Assembly: GCF_024129865.1 (NCBI RefSeq)
Contig: NZ_JAMYFE010000037.1
Coordinates: 87,773-151,772 of the forward strand
Source: Stieleria tagensis
Lineage (GTDB): Bacteria > Planctomycetota > Planctomycetia > Pirellulales > Pirellulaceae
Reading direction: 5' to 3'
Length of the DNA stretch: 64,000 bases
Shown one piece after another: positions 35,813-44,168 of this stretch. The notes beneath the pieces were generated by a model. It saw nothing but the letters and a program-made list of their open reading frames with translations, had not been told where the DNA came from and ran no database searches. The position numbers were made by a program, and so were the translations under genes. Each line of letters opens with the position of its first letter. Positions within the stretch are counted from its first letter, which is position 1.

Positions 35813-37924
35813 ATGGGATTCAACAACGAAACGAATCAGCTAACCGACGCAATGGAGAGCGTCGACGAATTGGAATCAAACAACACAATGGCGGCCGTGC
35901 AATCCGAGCTGTTCCAAACGGGCGTCGCTGACGTCGAAATCAACGCACAGCCCACGCCTGAGCTGTCGCAGCCCGTAGCCGAAACAAAGTCAGAGCCTGT
36001 GGCCGAAACGAAACCGGAGCCAGAACCTGTGGCCGAGATCGAACCAGAAACTGCACCAGAATCAGAATCAGAATCAGAACCAGAAACCGAGACCCCGGCA
36101 ACGGGGTTTGCCGCGTTGAACCTGCGACCGCAGATTTACGACGCGGTTGTCAAAGCGGGCTACGACACGCCGACTTCGGTTCAAGAGCAAGTCATTCCGT
36201 TCATGTTGGCCGGCCGCGATGTGCTGGCCCAATCGCAGACCGGATCCGGAAAAACCGCGGCTTTTGCACTGCCGATTTTGTCCACGATCGATTCCAAGCA
36301 GCGCACGGTGCAGACCTTGGTGCTGGCGCCGACGCGAGAGTTGGCGATCCAAGTCGCCGAATCGTTCCAAGGTTATGCCGAAAATCTGCCAGGATTCGAG
36401 GTGTTGGCGATTTACGGTGGCCAGGATTACGAGCACCAGTTCCGCGCCCTGCGGCGTGGCGTCGATGTCGTCGTGGGAACACCCGGACGCGTGATCGATC
36501 ACATTAAACGTGGCACGTTGGATTTGAGCGAACTGCGTTGTTTGGTGCTCGATGAAGCCGACGAGATGCTGAACATGGGGTTCTTGGAGGACGTCGAATT
36601 TGTCCTCGCCCAGACTCCCGAGCAGCGTCAGGTGACGCTGTTCTCGGCCACCATGCCCGGCCCGATTCGGACGATCGCCGACAAGTACTTGAAAGACCCG
36701 GCGACGGTCACAATCAAGAAACGCGAAGTGACCGCCGAATCGATCCGCCAGCGGGCGGTGATCGTATCACCCAAAGAGAAAGCCAACGCGTTGACGCGGT
36801 TCTTGGAATCCGAAGCCACCGATGGCGTGATTGTCTTTACCAAGACCAAAGACGCGACCGTGCGATTGGCCGAACACTTGGTCCGCGCCGGGTTTTCCTC
36901 GGTCGCGCTCAACGGCGACATGCCGCAAAGTGTCCGCGAGCGAACCATCGACCAGCTCAAAGAGGGCCGCTTGGATGTTTTGGTCGCGACCGATGTCGCC
37001 GCACGTGGACTGGATGTCAGCCGCATCAGCCACGTGTTTAATTTTGACCTGCCGCACGACAGCGAATCGTATATCCACCGCATCGGCCGTACCGGTCGCG
37101 CCGGGCGTAGCGGGGAAGCGATCATCTTTTTGACGCCCGCCCAGCGGCGCAAGCTGCAGATGATCGAACGAGCGACCAAGCGTACGATCGAATTGGTGGA
37201 GATCCCATCGGCCAAGCAGATCAACGTTCAGCGGATTGCTCGGTTCAAAGATCAGATCACCGAGATCACCGCTGACAAGGATTTGACGTTCTTCAAAGAG
37301 ATGATCGCCGGTTACATTCTGGAAACCGGCAAGCCGGCCGAAATCGTCGCAGCGGCGCTGGCGGAAATCGCTCAACAAGGCCGCCCTTTCTTGCTAGCCG
37401 ATCGCCCCAAACGGTCGAAAAACGATTTCGACAGCCGTCCTGATCGCGACCGCAATTCCGGCGGGTTTGACCGACCACGCGAGGGCGGCCAGCGATCTCG
37501 AGTGCTGGGGCCTCCCGAGGCCGGGATGACGCGATACCGCATCGAAGTCGGTCGCAACGACGGCGTGGAGCCGCGGAACATCGTCGGCGCGGTCGCCAAC
37601 GAAGCCGGTATCGAGAGCAACTACATCGGACCGATCAAAATCTACCCGCATTTCAGCACGGTTGATCTGCCCGAGGGAATGCCCAAGGACGTCTATCAAA
37701 CCTTGCAGCGGACTTGGGTCGTCGGCAAACAGCTGCGGATTCGACCCGATGACGGCCCCGGCCACCGCTCCGGTGGCTCGCAGGGCGGTGGGCCCGGCGG
37801 ATTCCGCAAAGGTGGAAAACCAGGCGGAAAGAACCGCGCAAAACCCGCTGGTTCTTTCAGCGGTGGACACGGCCCCTCCGACGGAGCCCCGAAGAAGAAA
37901 AAGAAGAAGCATCGCAAGGGTTGA
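35813..37924 (+). CDS. DEAD-box RNA helicase, DeaD/CsdA type
   Basis: 703 residues from the ATG at 35813. Residues 1-100 are an acidic, repetitive extension rich in P-V-A-E-T-K and E-S-E-S-E-P units. The helicase core follows: LAQSQTGSGKTAAFALPILS, APTRELAIQVAES, VLDEADEMLNMGF, LFSATMPG and HRIGRTGRAGRSG. After it comes a DbpA/DeaD RNA-binding domain (MTRYRIEVGRNDGVEPRNIV, with IGPIKIYPHFSTVDLPEGM), then a Gly/Lys-rich tail ending in KKKKKKHRKG. These enzymes remodel RNA in ribosome assembly, decay and cold adaptation. Confidence 0.94.
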   Translation: MGFNNETNQLTDAMESVDELESNNTMAAVQSELFQTGVADVEINAQPTPELSQPVAETKSEPVAETKPEPEPVAEIEPETAPESESESEPETETPATGFAALNLRPQIYDAVVKAGYDTPTSVQEQVIPFMLAGRDVLAQSQTGSGKTAAFALPILSTIDSKQRTVQTLVLAPTRELAIQVAESFQGYAENLPGFEVLAIYGGQDYEHQFRALRRGVDVVVGTPGRVIDHIKRGTLDLSELRCLVLDEADEMLNMGFLEDVEFVLAQTPEQRQVTLFSATMPGPIRTIADKYLKDPATVTIKKREVTAESIRQRAVIVSPKEKANALTRFLESEATDGVIVFTKTKDATVRLAEHLVRAGFSSVALNGDMPQSVRERTIDQLKEGRLDVLVATDVAARGLDVSRISHVFNFDLPHDSESYIHRIGRTGRAGRSGEAIIFLTPAQRRKLQMIERATKRTIELVEIPSAKQINVQRIARFKDQITEITADKDLTFFKEMIAGYILETGKPAEIVAAALAEIAQQGRPFLLADRPKRSKNDFDSRPDRDRNSGGFDRPREGGQRSRVLGPPEAGMTRYRIEVGRNDGVEPRNIVGAVANEAGIESNYIGPIKIYPHFSTVDLPEGMPKDVYQTLQRTWVVGKQLRIRPDDGPGHRSGGSQGGGPGGFRKGGKPGGKNRAKPAGSFSGGHGPSDGAPKKKKKKHRKG

Positions 37925-38304
37925 ACAAGCTGTTTGTCCGCTCAGCGGCGTGACATTCTTCTTTTCTACTTGATCTTTCGCCCGATTCGGACTTTGATGC
38001 CTGAGTCGTCGCTGGGCGGTCCGTGTGACCGCCGCATGCCACGGGAACGTTCATGCTACCAAATGGGCCGATAACCCACTCAAAACCCGTCCTGGACCGG
38101 AAAAGCTTGCCCAGCGTGGAGGCTCGGCCTGATCCAACCGGATTTTGCGATGGTTTTTCTGCCGATATCCCCCACTAGGGGGTGCAGCATGGTCGCCGTC
38201 CTGGATAGATTGTCGTGCGTCGAATTCGGCGAAGCCCCTGTGGCTTTCGCCGGGATTGGGCCAGTGATTCAAAACCAACTGATCTTTGAAAAGAAAGCTT
38301 CCAG
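37925..38304. other. Intergenic region, no gene seen
   Basis: 380 nt. The only structure noticed is a short palindrome CCCCCACTAGGGGG near 38170, about 130 nt before the next start. Short frames on both strands here have no coding character. Confidence 0.4.
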
Positions 38305-39084
38305 ATGTGCTTATTGGCCGTTCAGTATCAATTGGTCCCTGAAAGTCCCATTCTGGTCGCGGCCAACCGCGAAGAATACTTTGATCGACCTAGTCTGCAA
38401 CCATCCATTCAATCTGGGAAGCCCCGGGTCTTGTGTGGGGTTGACCAAAAGGCCGGCGGAACCTGGTTGGGTGTAAACCAAAACGGGTTGTTCGTCGGAC
38501 TCTGCAACCGTGCGACCTCGATGCCGTTATTCGGCCAGCGTTCGCGAGGTTCGTTGGTGATGGACCTGTTGCGATGCACGAGTTCCAATCGCGCACTCGA
38601 CAAAGCACTCGGTGAACTCGGCGAGACGCAATACGAAGGTTGTAATCTGATCATCGCCGATGCCAAATCGGGCTATGCGATTCATTCCGATCAACGGCAA
38701 ACGGTGGTCGAGTTGGAACCGGGCCTGAACATCATCGGCGCTCATAACCTGAACGACCCCGATGACGAACGGGTCCGAATGGCACGCCGTCTACTGACGC
38801 TGCAAACACTTGATTCGCCAGTCAAATTCTTGGCCGTTGCCAGTCGCGTGTTCGCCCGCGCACCGGTCGGACCCGGACGCCCCAGCATGGTGATTCGTAA
38901 CCAAGATTACGGGACCGTCAGCAGTTCTTTGATTGCATTGGGCGTGAAACCACGCGATGCGATTTATCAGTTCAGCAACGGTGCACCGGATCAAACCAAG
39001 TACGAAGATTGCTCGCCGATGTTGCGCGACATCCTCAGCCGTGGACTCCGCGAAGCACGCACCAAGGCCAAAGTCGGCGCCTGA
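38305..39084 (+). CDS. NRDE (TANGO2-like) family protein
   Basis: 259 residues. The N-terminus MCLLAVQYQLVPESPILVAA continues into NREEYFDRP, the N-R-(D/E)-E motif that names the family, then GGTWLGVNQNGLFVGLCNR. The Cys2 start is typical, as the N-terminal nucleophile fold needs Cys2 exposed after Met removal. Family members in eukaryotes (TANGO2) are linked to haem or lipid handling; the bacterial function is unknown. Monocistronic. Confidence 0.87.
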   Translation: MCLLAVQYQLVPESPILVAANREEYFDRPSLQPSIQSGKPRVLCGVDQKAGGTWLGVNQNGLFVGLCNRATSMPLFGQRSRGSLVMDLLRCTSSNRALDKALGELGETQYEGCNLIIADAKSGYAIHSDQRQTVVELEPGLNIIGAHNLNDPDDERVRMARRLLTLQTLDSPVKFLAVASRVFARAPVGPGRPSMVIRNQDYGTVSSSLIALGVKPRDAIYQFSNGAPDQTKYEDCSPMLRDILSRGLREARTKAKVGA

Positions 39085-39204
39085 TCTCTCTATCTTTGGC
39101 TCCGCTGGATCTCTAGACTCCCGATCAGTATCACGCAATCGGCTGCAACGGATGCGGCCTGAACGAGGTGATGCCCCCGGATCTCGAACAGGGAGTGCAG
39201 CGGC

Positions 39205-40353
39205 ATGGAAGCCGTCCAGCGTCGGAGTGTTTCAATTGCAATCGTCGTCGTGATTGCGGTAGTCGTTGGTGCCCCGCCGAGTTGGGCTGCCAATGCACGG
39301 ACTCAAAACTTTTTGGTCCATGCACCGAATCAACAGTTGGCCCAATCGGTCGCCGACAACGCCGAGAAGTTTCGTGATGATTTGGCCAAGTACTGGCTCG
39401 GTCGTCCGTTGCCGGCTTGGCCGACGCCCTGTCCCATCGAAGTGGTTGCCGGCCCCAATTTGGCGGCTCAAGGGGTGACCACCTACAACCGCCAGCCGGT
39501 TGGCAATTTTCAGATGAAGGTGATCGGCACGCCGGAGCGAATTTTGGACAGCGTGTTGCCCCACGAAGTCTCCCACACGGTGCTTGCCACGCACTTCGGC
39601 CGGCCGTTGCCGCGTTGGGCGGACGAGGGGATTTGCACGACCGTGGAACATGCCGCGGAACGCCAAAAACACGAAGCCAAACTGCGAGAGTTCTTGAGCA
39701 CTCGACGTGGGATCGCGATGAACCAGTTGTTCCTGCTGACCGAATATCCCAGTGACATGCTGCCGATGTACGCCCAGGGATATTCCGTGTGCCGCTTTCT
39801 GATCGAACAATCGGGACCGAAACGATTCATTTCGTTCCTCGAAGATTACATGCGTAGCCCCTCGTGGACGGCCAACGTCCAGCAGCACTACGGATACGAA
39901 TCATTGGCTCAACTGCAATCGCAATGGTTGGCCTGGGTCGCTGCCGGCAGCGGTCCGGTCGAAACCTTTGTGTCGGCGCGAACCAAGGCCGCTGCTTCGG
40001 TGGCGTCTGCCGCGGTGCCCGCGTCCTCGCCCGCTGTCGATCGCATCGCGGTGGTGGATCGCACACCGGCGCCCATTCGATTGGCGTCAGCGGAACAACC
40101 CGCCGGCTCGGGTGGCGACCAAGCCAGCTGGTATCACCGTCGTCGCCAGCAGACCGCCCAAAGCGAATTGGCGTCGGACTCTGGATCCAATGACCGCTCA
40201 AAAACTGCTGCCGCGGCAGTGAAACAGCCGATGGGACCTCCGTCGGTCATGCACAGTGGGCGATATTCGGTGTCACAGCCGCAGCCTGAACAGCGGTATG
40301 GTCAGACTGCGACGATGGCGACATCGCAACCCTCCGCGTCACGATATCGCTGA
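39205..40353 (+). CDS. Exported HExxH metallopeptidase-like protein (peptidase MA type)
   Basis: 382 residues. A signal peptide covers residues 10-29 (hydrophobic, ending S-W-A-A). HEVSH at 120-124 is an H-E-x-x-H zinc motif, and the third ligand of a gluzincin is likely Glu141 in RWADEGICT, 17 residues on, the spacing seen in peptidase-MA-like families. A helical part with YPSDMLPMYAQGYSVCRFLI follows, as in those families, then a long Ala/Ser/Pro/Gln-rich disordered tail from about residue 255. Probably a periplasmic or outer-surface hydrolase; substrate unknown. Confidence 0.75.
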   Translation: MEAVQRRSVSIAIVVVIAVVVGAPPSWAANARTQNFLVHAPNQQLAQSVADNAEKFRDDLAKYWLGRPLPAWPTPCPIEVVAGPNLAAQGVTTYNRQPVGNFQMKVIGTPERILDSVLPHEVSHTVLATHFGRPLPRWADEGICTTVEHAAERQKHEAKLREFLSTRRGIAMNQLFLLTEYPSDMLPMYAQGYSVCRFLIEQSGPKRFISFLEDYMRSPSWTANVQQHYGYESLAQLQSQWLAWVAAGSGPVETFVSARTKAAASVASAAVPASSPAVDRIAVVDRTPAPIRLASAEQPAGSGGDQASWYHRRRQQTAQSELASDSGSNDRSKTAAAAVKQPMGPPSVMHSGRYSVSQPQPEQRYGQTATMATSQPSASRYR

Positions 40354-40553
40354 TCATCGGCGGTTCTGGCCGACATTGGCATGCAATTGGCGGCAATCAC
40401 AGCTAAAGTAGAAGCTCCGTTCTTGTGGAATGACTACCGCGGGAACAAGTTTTCTGCTATTTTTCGGGGCTCAATCGACAGCGACTTGCGCTCGCCCGGG
40501 TTCACGGATCAGTGGGTCGGGCCATCACTATCTAAATATCGGAGTTCAATTCC

Positions 40554-40652
40554 ATGGCAAAGCCACAACACAAACTAAAAAAGGCCAATCACGGCCGCCG
40601 TCCTGCAAGTGCCAAGGCACGCAAAGCCAAACGCAAGAAAATCAAGACTTGA
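40554..40652 (+). CDS. 32-residue highly basic protein
   Basis: ATG at 40554 with GGAG ten bases upstream; stop TGA at 40650-40652. The product begins MAKPQHKLKKANHGRRPASA and ends in KARKAKRKKIKT: ten Lys, four Arg, two His and no acidic residue. The composition is that of small ribosome- or nucleic-acid-associated proteins. It is followed 40 nt later by a FabZ-like gene on the same strand. I do not recognise a named family; the good ribosome site and uniform composition favour a real gene over chance. Confidence 0.6.
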   Translation: MAKPQHKLKKANHGRRPASAKARKAKRKKIKT

Positions 40653-40692
40653 ACGCCTTGCGACTCTGACCCATCAGAGACGAGTTTTAACT

Positions 40693-41229
40693 GTGCCAAA
40701 ATCAGACTTCATTGTTGATCTGTCGTTGCTGGACTTTGACCAGCCGGTTGCGGACTTGGACGCGATCCGGGCTTACAATCCGCAACGCCATGAAATGGAA
40801 CATCTGACCGGAATCCTTTACGAGGACACCGGGACATTGACCTGCGCCGGATACAAAGACGTCGCGCACGACGAATTCTGGTGCCGCGGTCACATGCCGG
40901 GAATGCCCGTGATGCCCGGTGTGATCCAGCTGGAAGCGGTGGCCCAGCTTTCCAGCTACTTCGCCCAAAAATACGATCTATTGGGTGCCGAGATGGTCGG
41001 CTTTGGCGGCGTTGACGCGACTCGTTTTCGCGACGTCGTGGTGCCCGGCGACCGTTTGGTGTTGATGCTGCACCTGACCCGCGCCCGCCGCGGACGGATG
41101 ATCGTGGCGGAATTTCAAGGCGTCGTGGGTGACCGATTGGTCGTCGACGGCACAATCCGAGGCATTCCCTTGCCCGTCAAAGCGGTTCAAGACCATCTGG
41201 CCGTTCGTGCCGCCCAAAACGCTGTTTAA
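40693..41229 (+). CDS. 3-hydroxyacyl-ACP dehydratase, FabZ-like
   Basis: 178 residues from a GTG at 40693. Hot-dog fold dehydratase. The active-site block FWCRGHMPGMPVMPGVIQLE holds the catalytic His67 and Glu81, as in FabZ (H-F-P-x-x-P-V-M-P-G-V), followed by AVAQLSSYFAQKY. A 40-residue N-terminal extension makes it longer than the usual 145-150 residue FabZ. It would dehydrate 3-hydroxyacyl-ACP in fatty-acid elongation or a related lipid path; no other fab genes are nearby. Confidence 0.85.
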   Translation: MPKSDFIVDLSLLDFDQPVADLDAIRAYNPQRHEMEHLTGILYEDTGTLTCAGYKDVAHDEFWCRGHMPGMPVMPGVIQLEAVAQLSSYFAQKYDLLGAEMVGFGGVDATRFRDVVVPGDRLVLMLHLTRARRGRMIVAEFQGVVGDRLVVDGTIRGIPLPVKAVQDHLAVRAAQNAV

Positions 41230-41249
41230 CCATTCGGCGTGATGCGGTG

Positions 41250-41792
41250 ATGAACCAACCGTCCGACCCACCTGAATCGAGCGATCGCCAGTCGAACGAA
41301 CTGGCGTTTCCCGCCCAAGGGCGGCTGGCAGCAGTCGACTACGGCACGGTTCGAATCGGAATCGCGATCTGCGATCCGGATCGGATTTTGGCCAGCCCGG
41401 TCGAGGTCTATCAAGTCCGTAGCGAAACCAAAGATGCGGCCTATTTCCGCGCGTTGGCCAAAGAGGAACGTCTGGCCGGATTCGTCGTCGGCCTGCCCAT
41501 CCACTGCGATGGGGGCGAAAGCGAAAAGAGTAAAGAGAGTCGCGAATTCGCGCGCTGGTTAGCCGACCAAACCGGTTTGCCGGTCCGGTTGTTTGATGAA
41601 CGGTTCAGTACCGCCGCCGCCAAAGAACGTCTTGCCAGCGGTCGGCTTAGCCGACACAAGAAAAAGCAACAGCTTGATGCAGTTGCCGCGTTGGTTCTGC
41701 TAGAAGCATTTTTGGAAGCCTGCCGCTACCACGGCCAATTGGCCGGCCACAGTATTCACGAGCCGGCGTCCGGTGGTGAAACGCTCGAATAA
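41250..41792 (+). CDS. ruvX: Putative pre-16S rRNA nuclease YqgF/RuvX
   Basis: 180 residues from the ATG at 41250 (a GTG lies one codon upstream). RNase-H-like fold: RLAAVDYGTVRIGIAICDPD with the catalytic Asp30, GFVVGLPIHCDGGESEKSKE with the expected acidic position, LPVRLFDERFSTAAAKE, and KKQQLDAVAALVLLEAFL with the final Asp. The protein processes 16S rRNA ends and was proposed as a Holliday-junction resolvase. 20 nt after the FabZ-like gene, so probably cotranscribed. Confidence 0.9.
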   Translation: MNQPSDPPESSDRQSNELAFPAQGRLAAVDYGTVRIGIAICDPDRILASPVEVYQVRSETKDAAYFRALAKEERLAGFVVGLPIHCDGGESEKSKESREFARWLADQTGLPVRLFDERFSTAAAKERLASGRLSRHKKKQQLDAVAALVLLEAFLEACRYHGQLAGHSIHEPASGGETLE

Positions 41793-41798
41793 CGAGCG

Positions 41799-42017
41799 TT
41801 AGGCCGCCTTGGCAAAAATGGTTTCCAGCAAGTTTTCAAATCGCTTGTCGGCTTCTTCACGCCGTGCGTTTCGCTCGGCACGCGACCAAGTCGATCGAAT
41901 GTCCCGAACACGTCGCATGACTTCCGCGTCCGTCAGGCAAACTTCGCTGTTCATCGTCTCATTTTGAGCAGCCGATCGCGTTTCCAAGACTTCGCTGTTG
42001 CAAATTGCAGTCATCAT
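41799..42017 (-). CDS. Small helical hypothetical protein
   Basis: 72 residues from the ATG at 42017, with GAGGG seven bases upstream. Most of the chain is charged and helical (LTDAEVMRRVRDIRSTWSRA then ERNARREEADKRFENLLETI), with no membrane segment. It is convergent with ruvX. No family recognised. The ribosome site and strong helical periodicity favour a true gene. Confidence 0.55.
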   Translation of the reverse strand: MMTAICNSEVLETRSAAQNETMNSEVCLTDAEVMRRVRDIRSTWSRAERNARREEADKRFENLLETIFAKAA

Positions 42018-42241
42018 GTTCAATCCCTCGCGGAGAAAAGAGCCGGCTCACAGTCTCTCGGCCGGCTAAACCCAGTTTTGTCAGACCACCGCGGCCTGAC
42101 GAAGATTGGGACAATGCACTCACTGTGCCAATCAATCCGTTAGAGTCCGATTTTAAGTGGTTCGTTCGCGAAAAATAGAAAAAGAACTGGGAATTTGGCC
42201 TCCAAACCGCAAAACATCAGTTTCCTACAAATCGCGTCTGA

Positions 42242-42664
42242 CTAAATCGCAGGCTCGATGAGTAGCGAGTTTGCAAAGGATTGAAAATTTTTCCACTGTC
42301 GCTCTGGCAGAACCATGACGGAAAAACGGTCGACCTGTTCAATTCCAGCAATCACTCTGAGCAATTTTTGAACTTGCTGGCGATAGCAAAACCCTCGCAG
42401 TTCGACATACTGGATTCGATCGGCGGCGTCATACAACATGCCGACGATCTGGTGGTGTTCTCCTGACCAGGCGAGCGAACCGTCCGGTTCCAACAGGGCC
42501 TGCGGCAACAGCGTCTGCAGCCGTTGCCAGGCCGCTTCGAAACTGCTGGGCAGCGGAGCGGTCGTCGGATTGCCGCTCGTGAGCCGATCGGCCGGCGGGC
42601 CATACAGATGAATATGAAACGGTTTGCTAGCGGCTGATGATCCAGACAGTGCGGGGGAAGACAT
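42242..42664 (-). CDS. Hypothetical protein
   Basis: 140 residues from the ATG at 42664 (the frame opens to 42796 but overlaps the divergent gene). Soluble, with an ordinary alpha/beta mix; phrases such as [31 protein letters not shown] and [20 protein letters not shown] look like real protein. No motif known. Divergent from the YaiI-like gene, with start codons only about 30 nt apart. Confidence 0.6.
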   Translation of the reverse strand: MSSPALSGSSAASKPFHIHLYGPPADRLTSGNPTTAPLPSSFEAAWQRLQTLLPQALLEPDGSLAWSGEHHQIVGMLYDAADRIQYVELRGFCYRQQVQKLLRVIAGIEQVDRFSVMVLPERQWKNFQSFANSLLIEPAI

Positions 42665-42695
42665 GGACGCGATAGGCCAACAGGTGGTGAGTGAG

Positions 42696-43163
42696 ATGAA
42701 AATTTGGGTCGATGCGGATGCGGCGCCGCGTGACGTCAAGGACGTGGTGTTCCGAGCCGCCGAGCGATTGCAGATCGAAACGATCTTGGTGGCCAACAGT
42801 CCTCAAGCGATTCCCAAGTCGGCGCGGTTGATTCGCTCGGTCGTCGTCGCGCAAGGCGCCAACGTGGCCGATCAATACATCGTTGTCCACAGTCGACCAG
42901 GTGACCTGGCTATCACCGCTGATATTCCGTTGGCCGCCGAATTGGTCGAGCACCGGGTGGCGGTGATCGACCCCCGCGGCGATGAATACAACGAGTCGAA
43001 CATCGCTGCACGGTTGTCGATGCGTGATTTCTTGGATGAACTGCGTGGCACGGGGGCTGCCACCGGTGGCGAGGCGCCATACGGGGCAAAAGACAAGAAA
43101 CAGTTTTCAGCCACGTTTGATCGGTTGTTGACGAAGCTGAGAAAGTCAAAACCGACCTCCTAG
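42696..43163 (+). CDS. YaiI/YqxD family protein (UPF0178/DUF188)
   Basis: 155 residues from the ATG at 42696; an ATG at 42663 is also in frame. The family signature [20 protein letters not shown] is at the N-terminus, with [20 protein letters not shown] and [20 protein letters not shown] further on, and [20 protein letters not shown] at the end. The Asp-rich PIN-like fold suggests a nuclease, but the function is not established. Confidence 0.92.
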   Translation: MKIWVDADAAPRDVKDVVFRAAERLQIETILVANSPQAIPKSARLIRSVVVAQGANVADQYIVVHSRPGDLAITADIPLAAELVEHRVAVIDPRGDEYNESNIAARLSMRDFLDELRGTGAATGGEAPYGAKDKKQFSATFDRLLTKLRKSKPTS

Positions 43164-43172
43164 AGATTGTAT

Positions 43173-43237
43173 CTGGGCCCGCCAGGGCCTCAGACGGTTT
43201 GAATCACTGGCGGTCTGAACCCCCTGGGCGGGCCCAG
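43173..43237. repeat. GC-rich hairpin repeat after the YaiI-like gene
   Basis: CTGGGCCCGCCAGGG and CCCTGGGCGGGCCCAG pair over 15 bp with a single bulged G; inside, CAGACGG and CGGTCTG may add a second stem. Same family, reverse orientation, as the hairpin at 19560-19618. It starts 10 nt after the stop codon, so it may also end transcription. Between it and 43536 (about 300 nt) I see nothing else. Confidence 0.7.
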
Positions 43238-43536
43238 CTACGACACTGCTCGTTCCCACGCCGCTGTCAAAGTCGCCGCAACCGTGGCTAATCGATCCTT
43301 TGATGCGTCGGGTCGGGGGGAAGGGTCATTATTGCCTGATCATCCCGCAGTTCTGACCCTAAACGCGATATCCCCATCAGCAGATAGACTCGCCGCCAGT
43401 CGATATAGACCGGTGTTGTAACGCGTGATCTTGGGACAGAGTCAGCCAAGAAATCGACTTTGTGATTGCGTCGGGCTAACTGGCGGGAATGTTTGAGTGT
43501 CTTTAGGAACCTTCAAACAAAAGGAGATTGAACTCC

Positions 43537-43989
43537 ATGAAACATATCACTCTTGCATTGACCGCTTTCGTCGCCATGGGTCTTTTCAGCGTCACTGTCG
43601 CTGCACCCTGGGAACGCAGTCAATCGATTCTGATCAGCCAAGTTGACGATGCCGCAGAGGTTGCCGATCAAGCTGTCGCCGAAGTCAAAGAAGTCATGCC
43701 GACCGCACCTCCGGTCGCTGCCGAATTGCAAGGCGACGCCGCTGCACCGGTTGCAGTGCCAGACGAGACGACATCGGCTCCGATGATCGATGCCACGCAA
43801 CCGGCCCCGGTTGTCGCACCGCCGATCACGGCCGAGTCCGTTGCTGATGATTCAGCCGTTGTCGTCCACCAGCACTCCGCGCCGGTTCGTTATTATCGGG
43901 CACCGAAGAAACAGAATCTGTTCGAGAAACTGATGGACATGGAACGCAAAAAGAATGCTTGGTTGAAACGCACGTTCTTGGGTCAGTAG
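43537..43989 (+). CDS. Exported hypothetical protein with Pro/Ala/Val-rich middle
   Basis: 150 residues from the ATG at 43537 with AAAGGAG upstream. Residues 1-22 form a signal peptide (MKHITLALTAFVAMGLFSVT, then VAA). The middle is acidic and Pro/Ala/Val-rich, likely disordered, and the C-terminus is basic (RAPKKQNLFEKLMDMERKKN). It is followed by a strong terminator, so it is a single-gene unit. No family recognised; an envelope role is likely. Confidence 0.75.
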   Translation: MKHITLALTAFVAMGLFSVTVAAPWERSQSILISQVDDAAEVADQAVAEVKEVMPTAPPVAAELQGDAAAPVAVPDETTSAPMIDATQPAPVVAPPITAESVADDSAVVVHQHSAPVRYYRAPKKQNLFEKLMDMERKKNAWLKRTFLGQ

Positions 43990-44111
43990 TTTCAGTCCGG
44001 CTGGGTCCGCCGCACCCGGGGTTACCGTTGACTGTTATTCCTCCGCCAGTCAACGGCCCCCACCTCTCTCTCATTCCCGCGGCCTTCTCTCTCATTGTCT
44101 TGCCAGCAATT

Positions 44112-44146
44112 CACCCGCTCGGTTCATTCCGGGCGGGTGTTTTTTT
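44112..44146 (+). terminator. Rho-independent terminator
   Basis: CACCCGCTCGG and CCGGGCGGGTG form an 11-bp stem (one G-T pair) with a 6-nt loop, followed directly by seven T. It ends the transcript of the exported hypothetical protein about 120 nt upstream and points toward the convergent SDR gene. Confidence 0.9.
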
Positions 44147-44168
44147 GCTTTGGAAAAGACCTTCGAAT

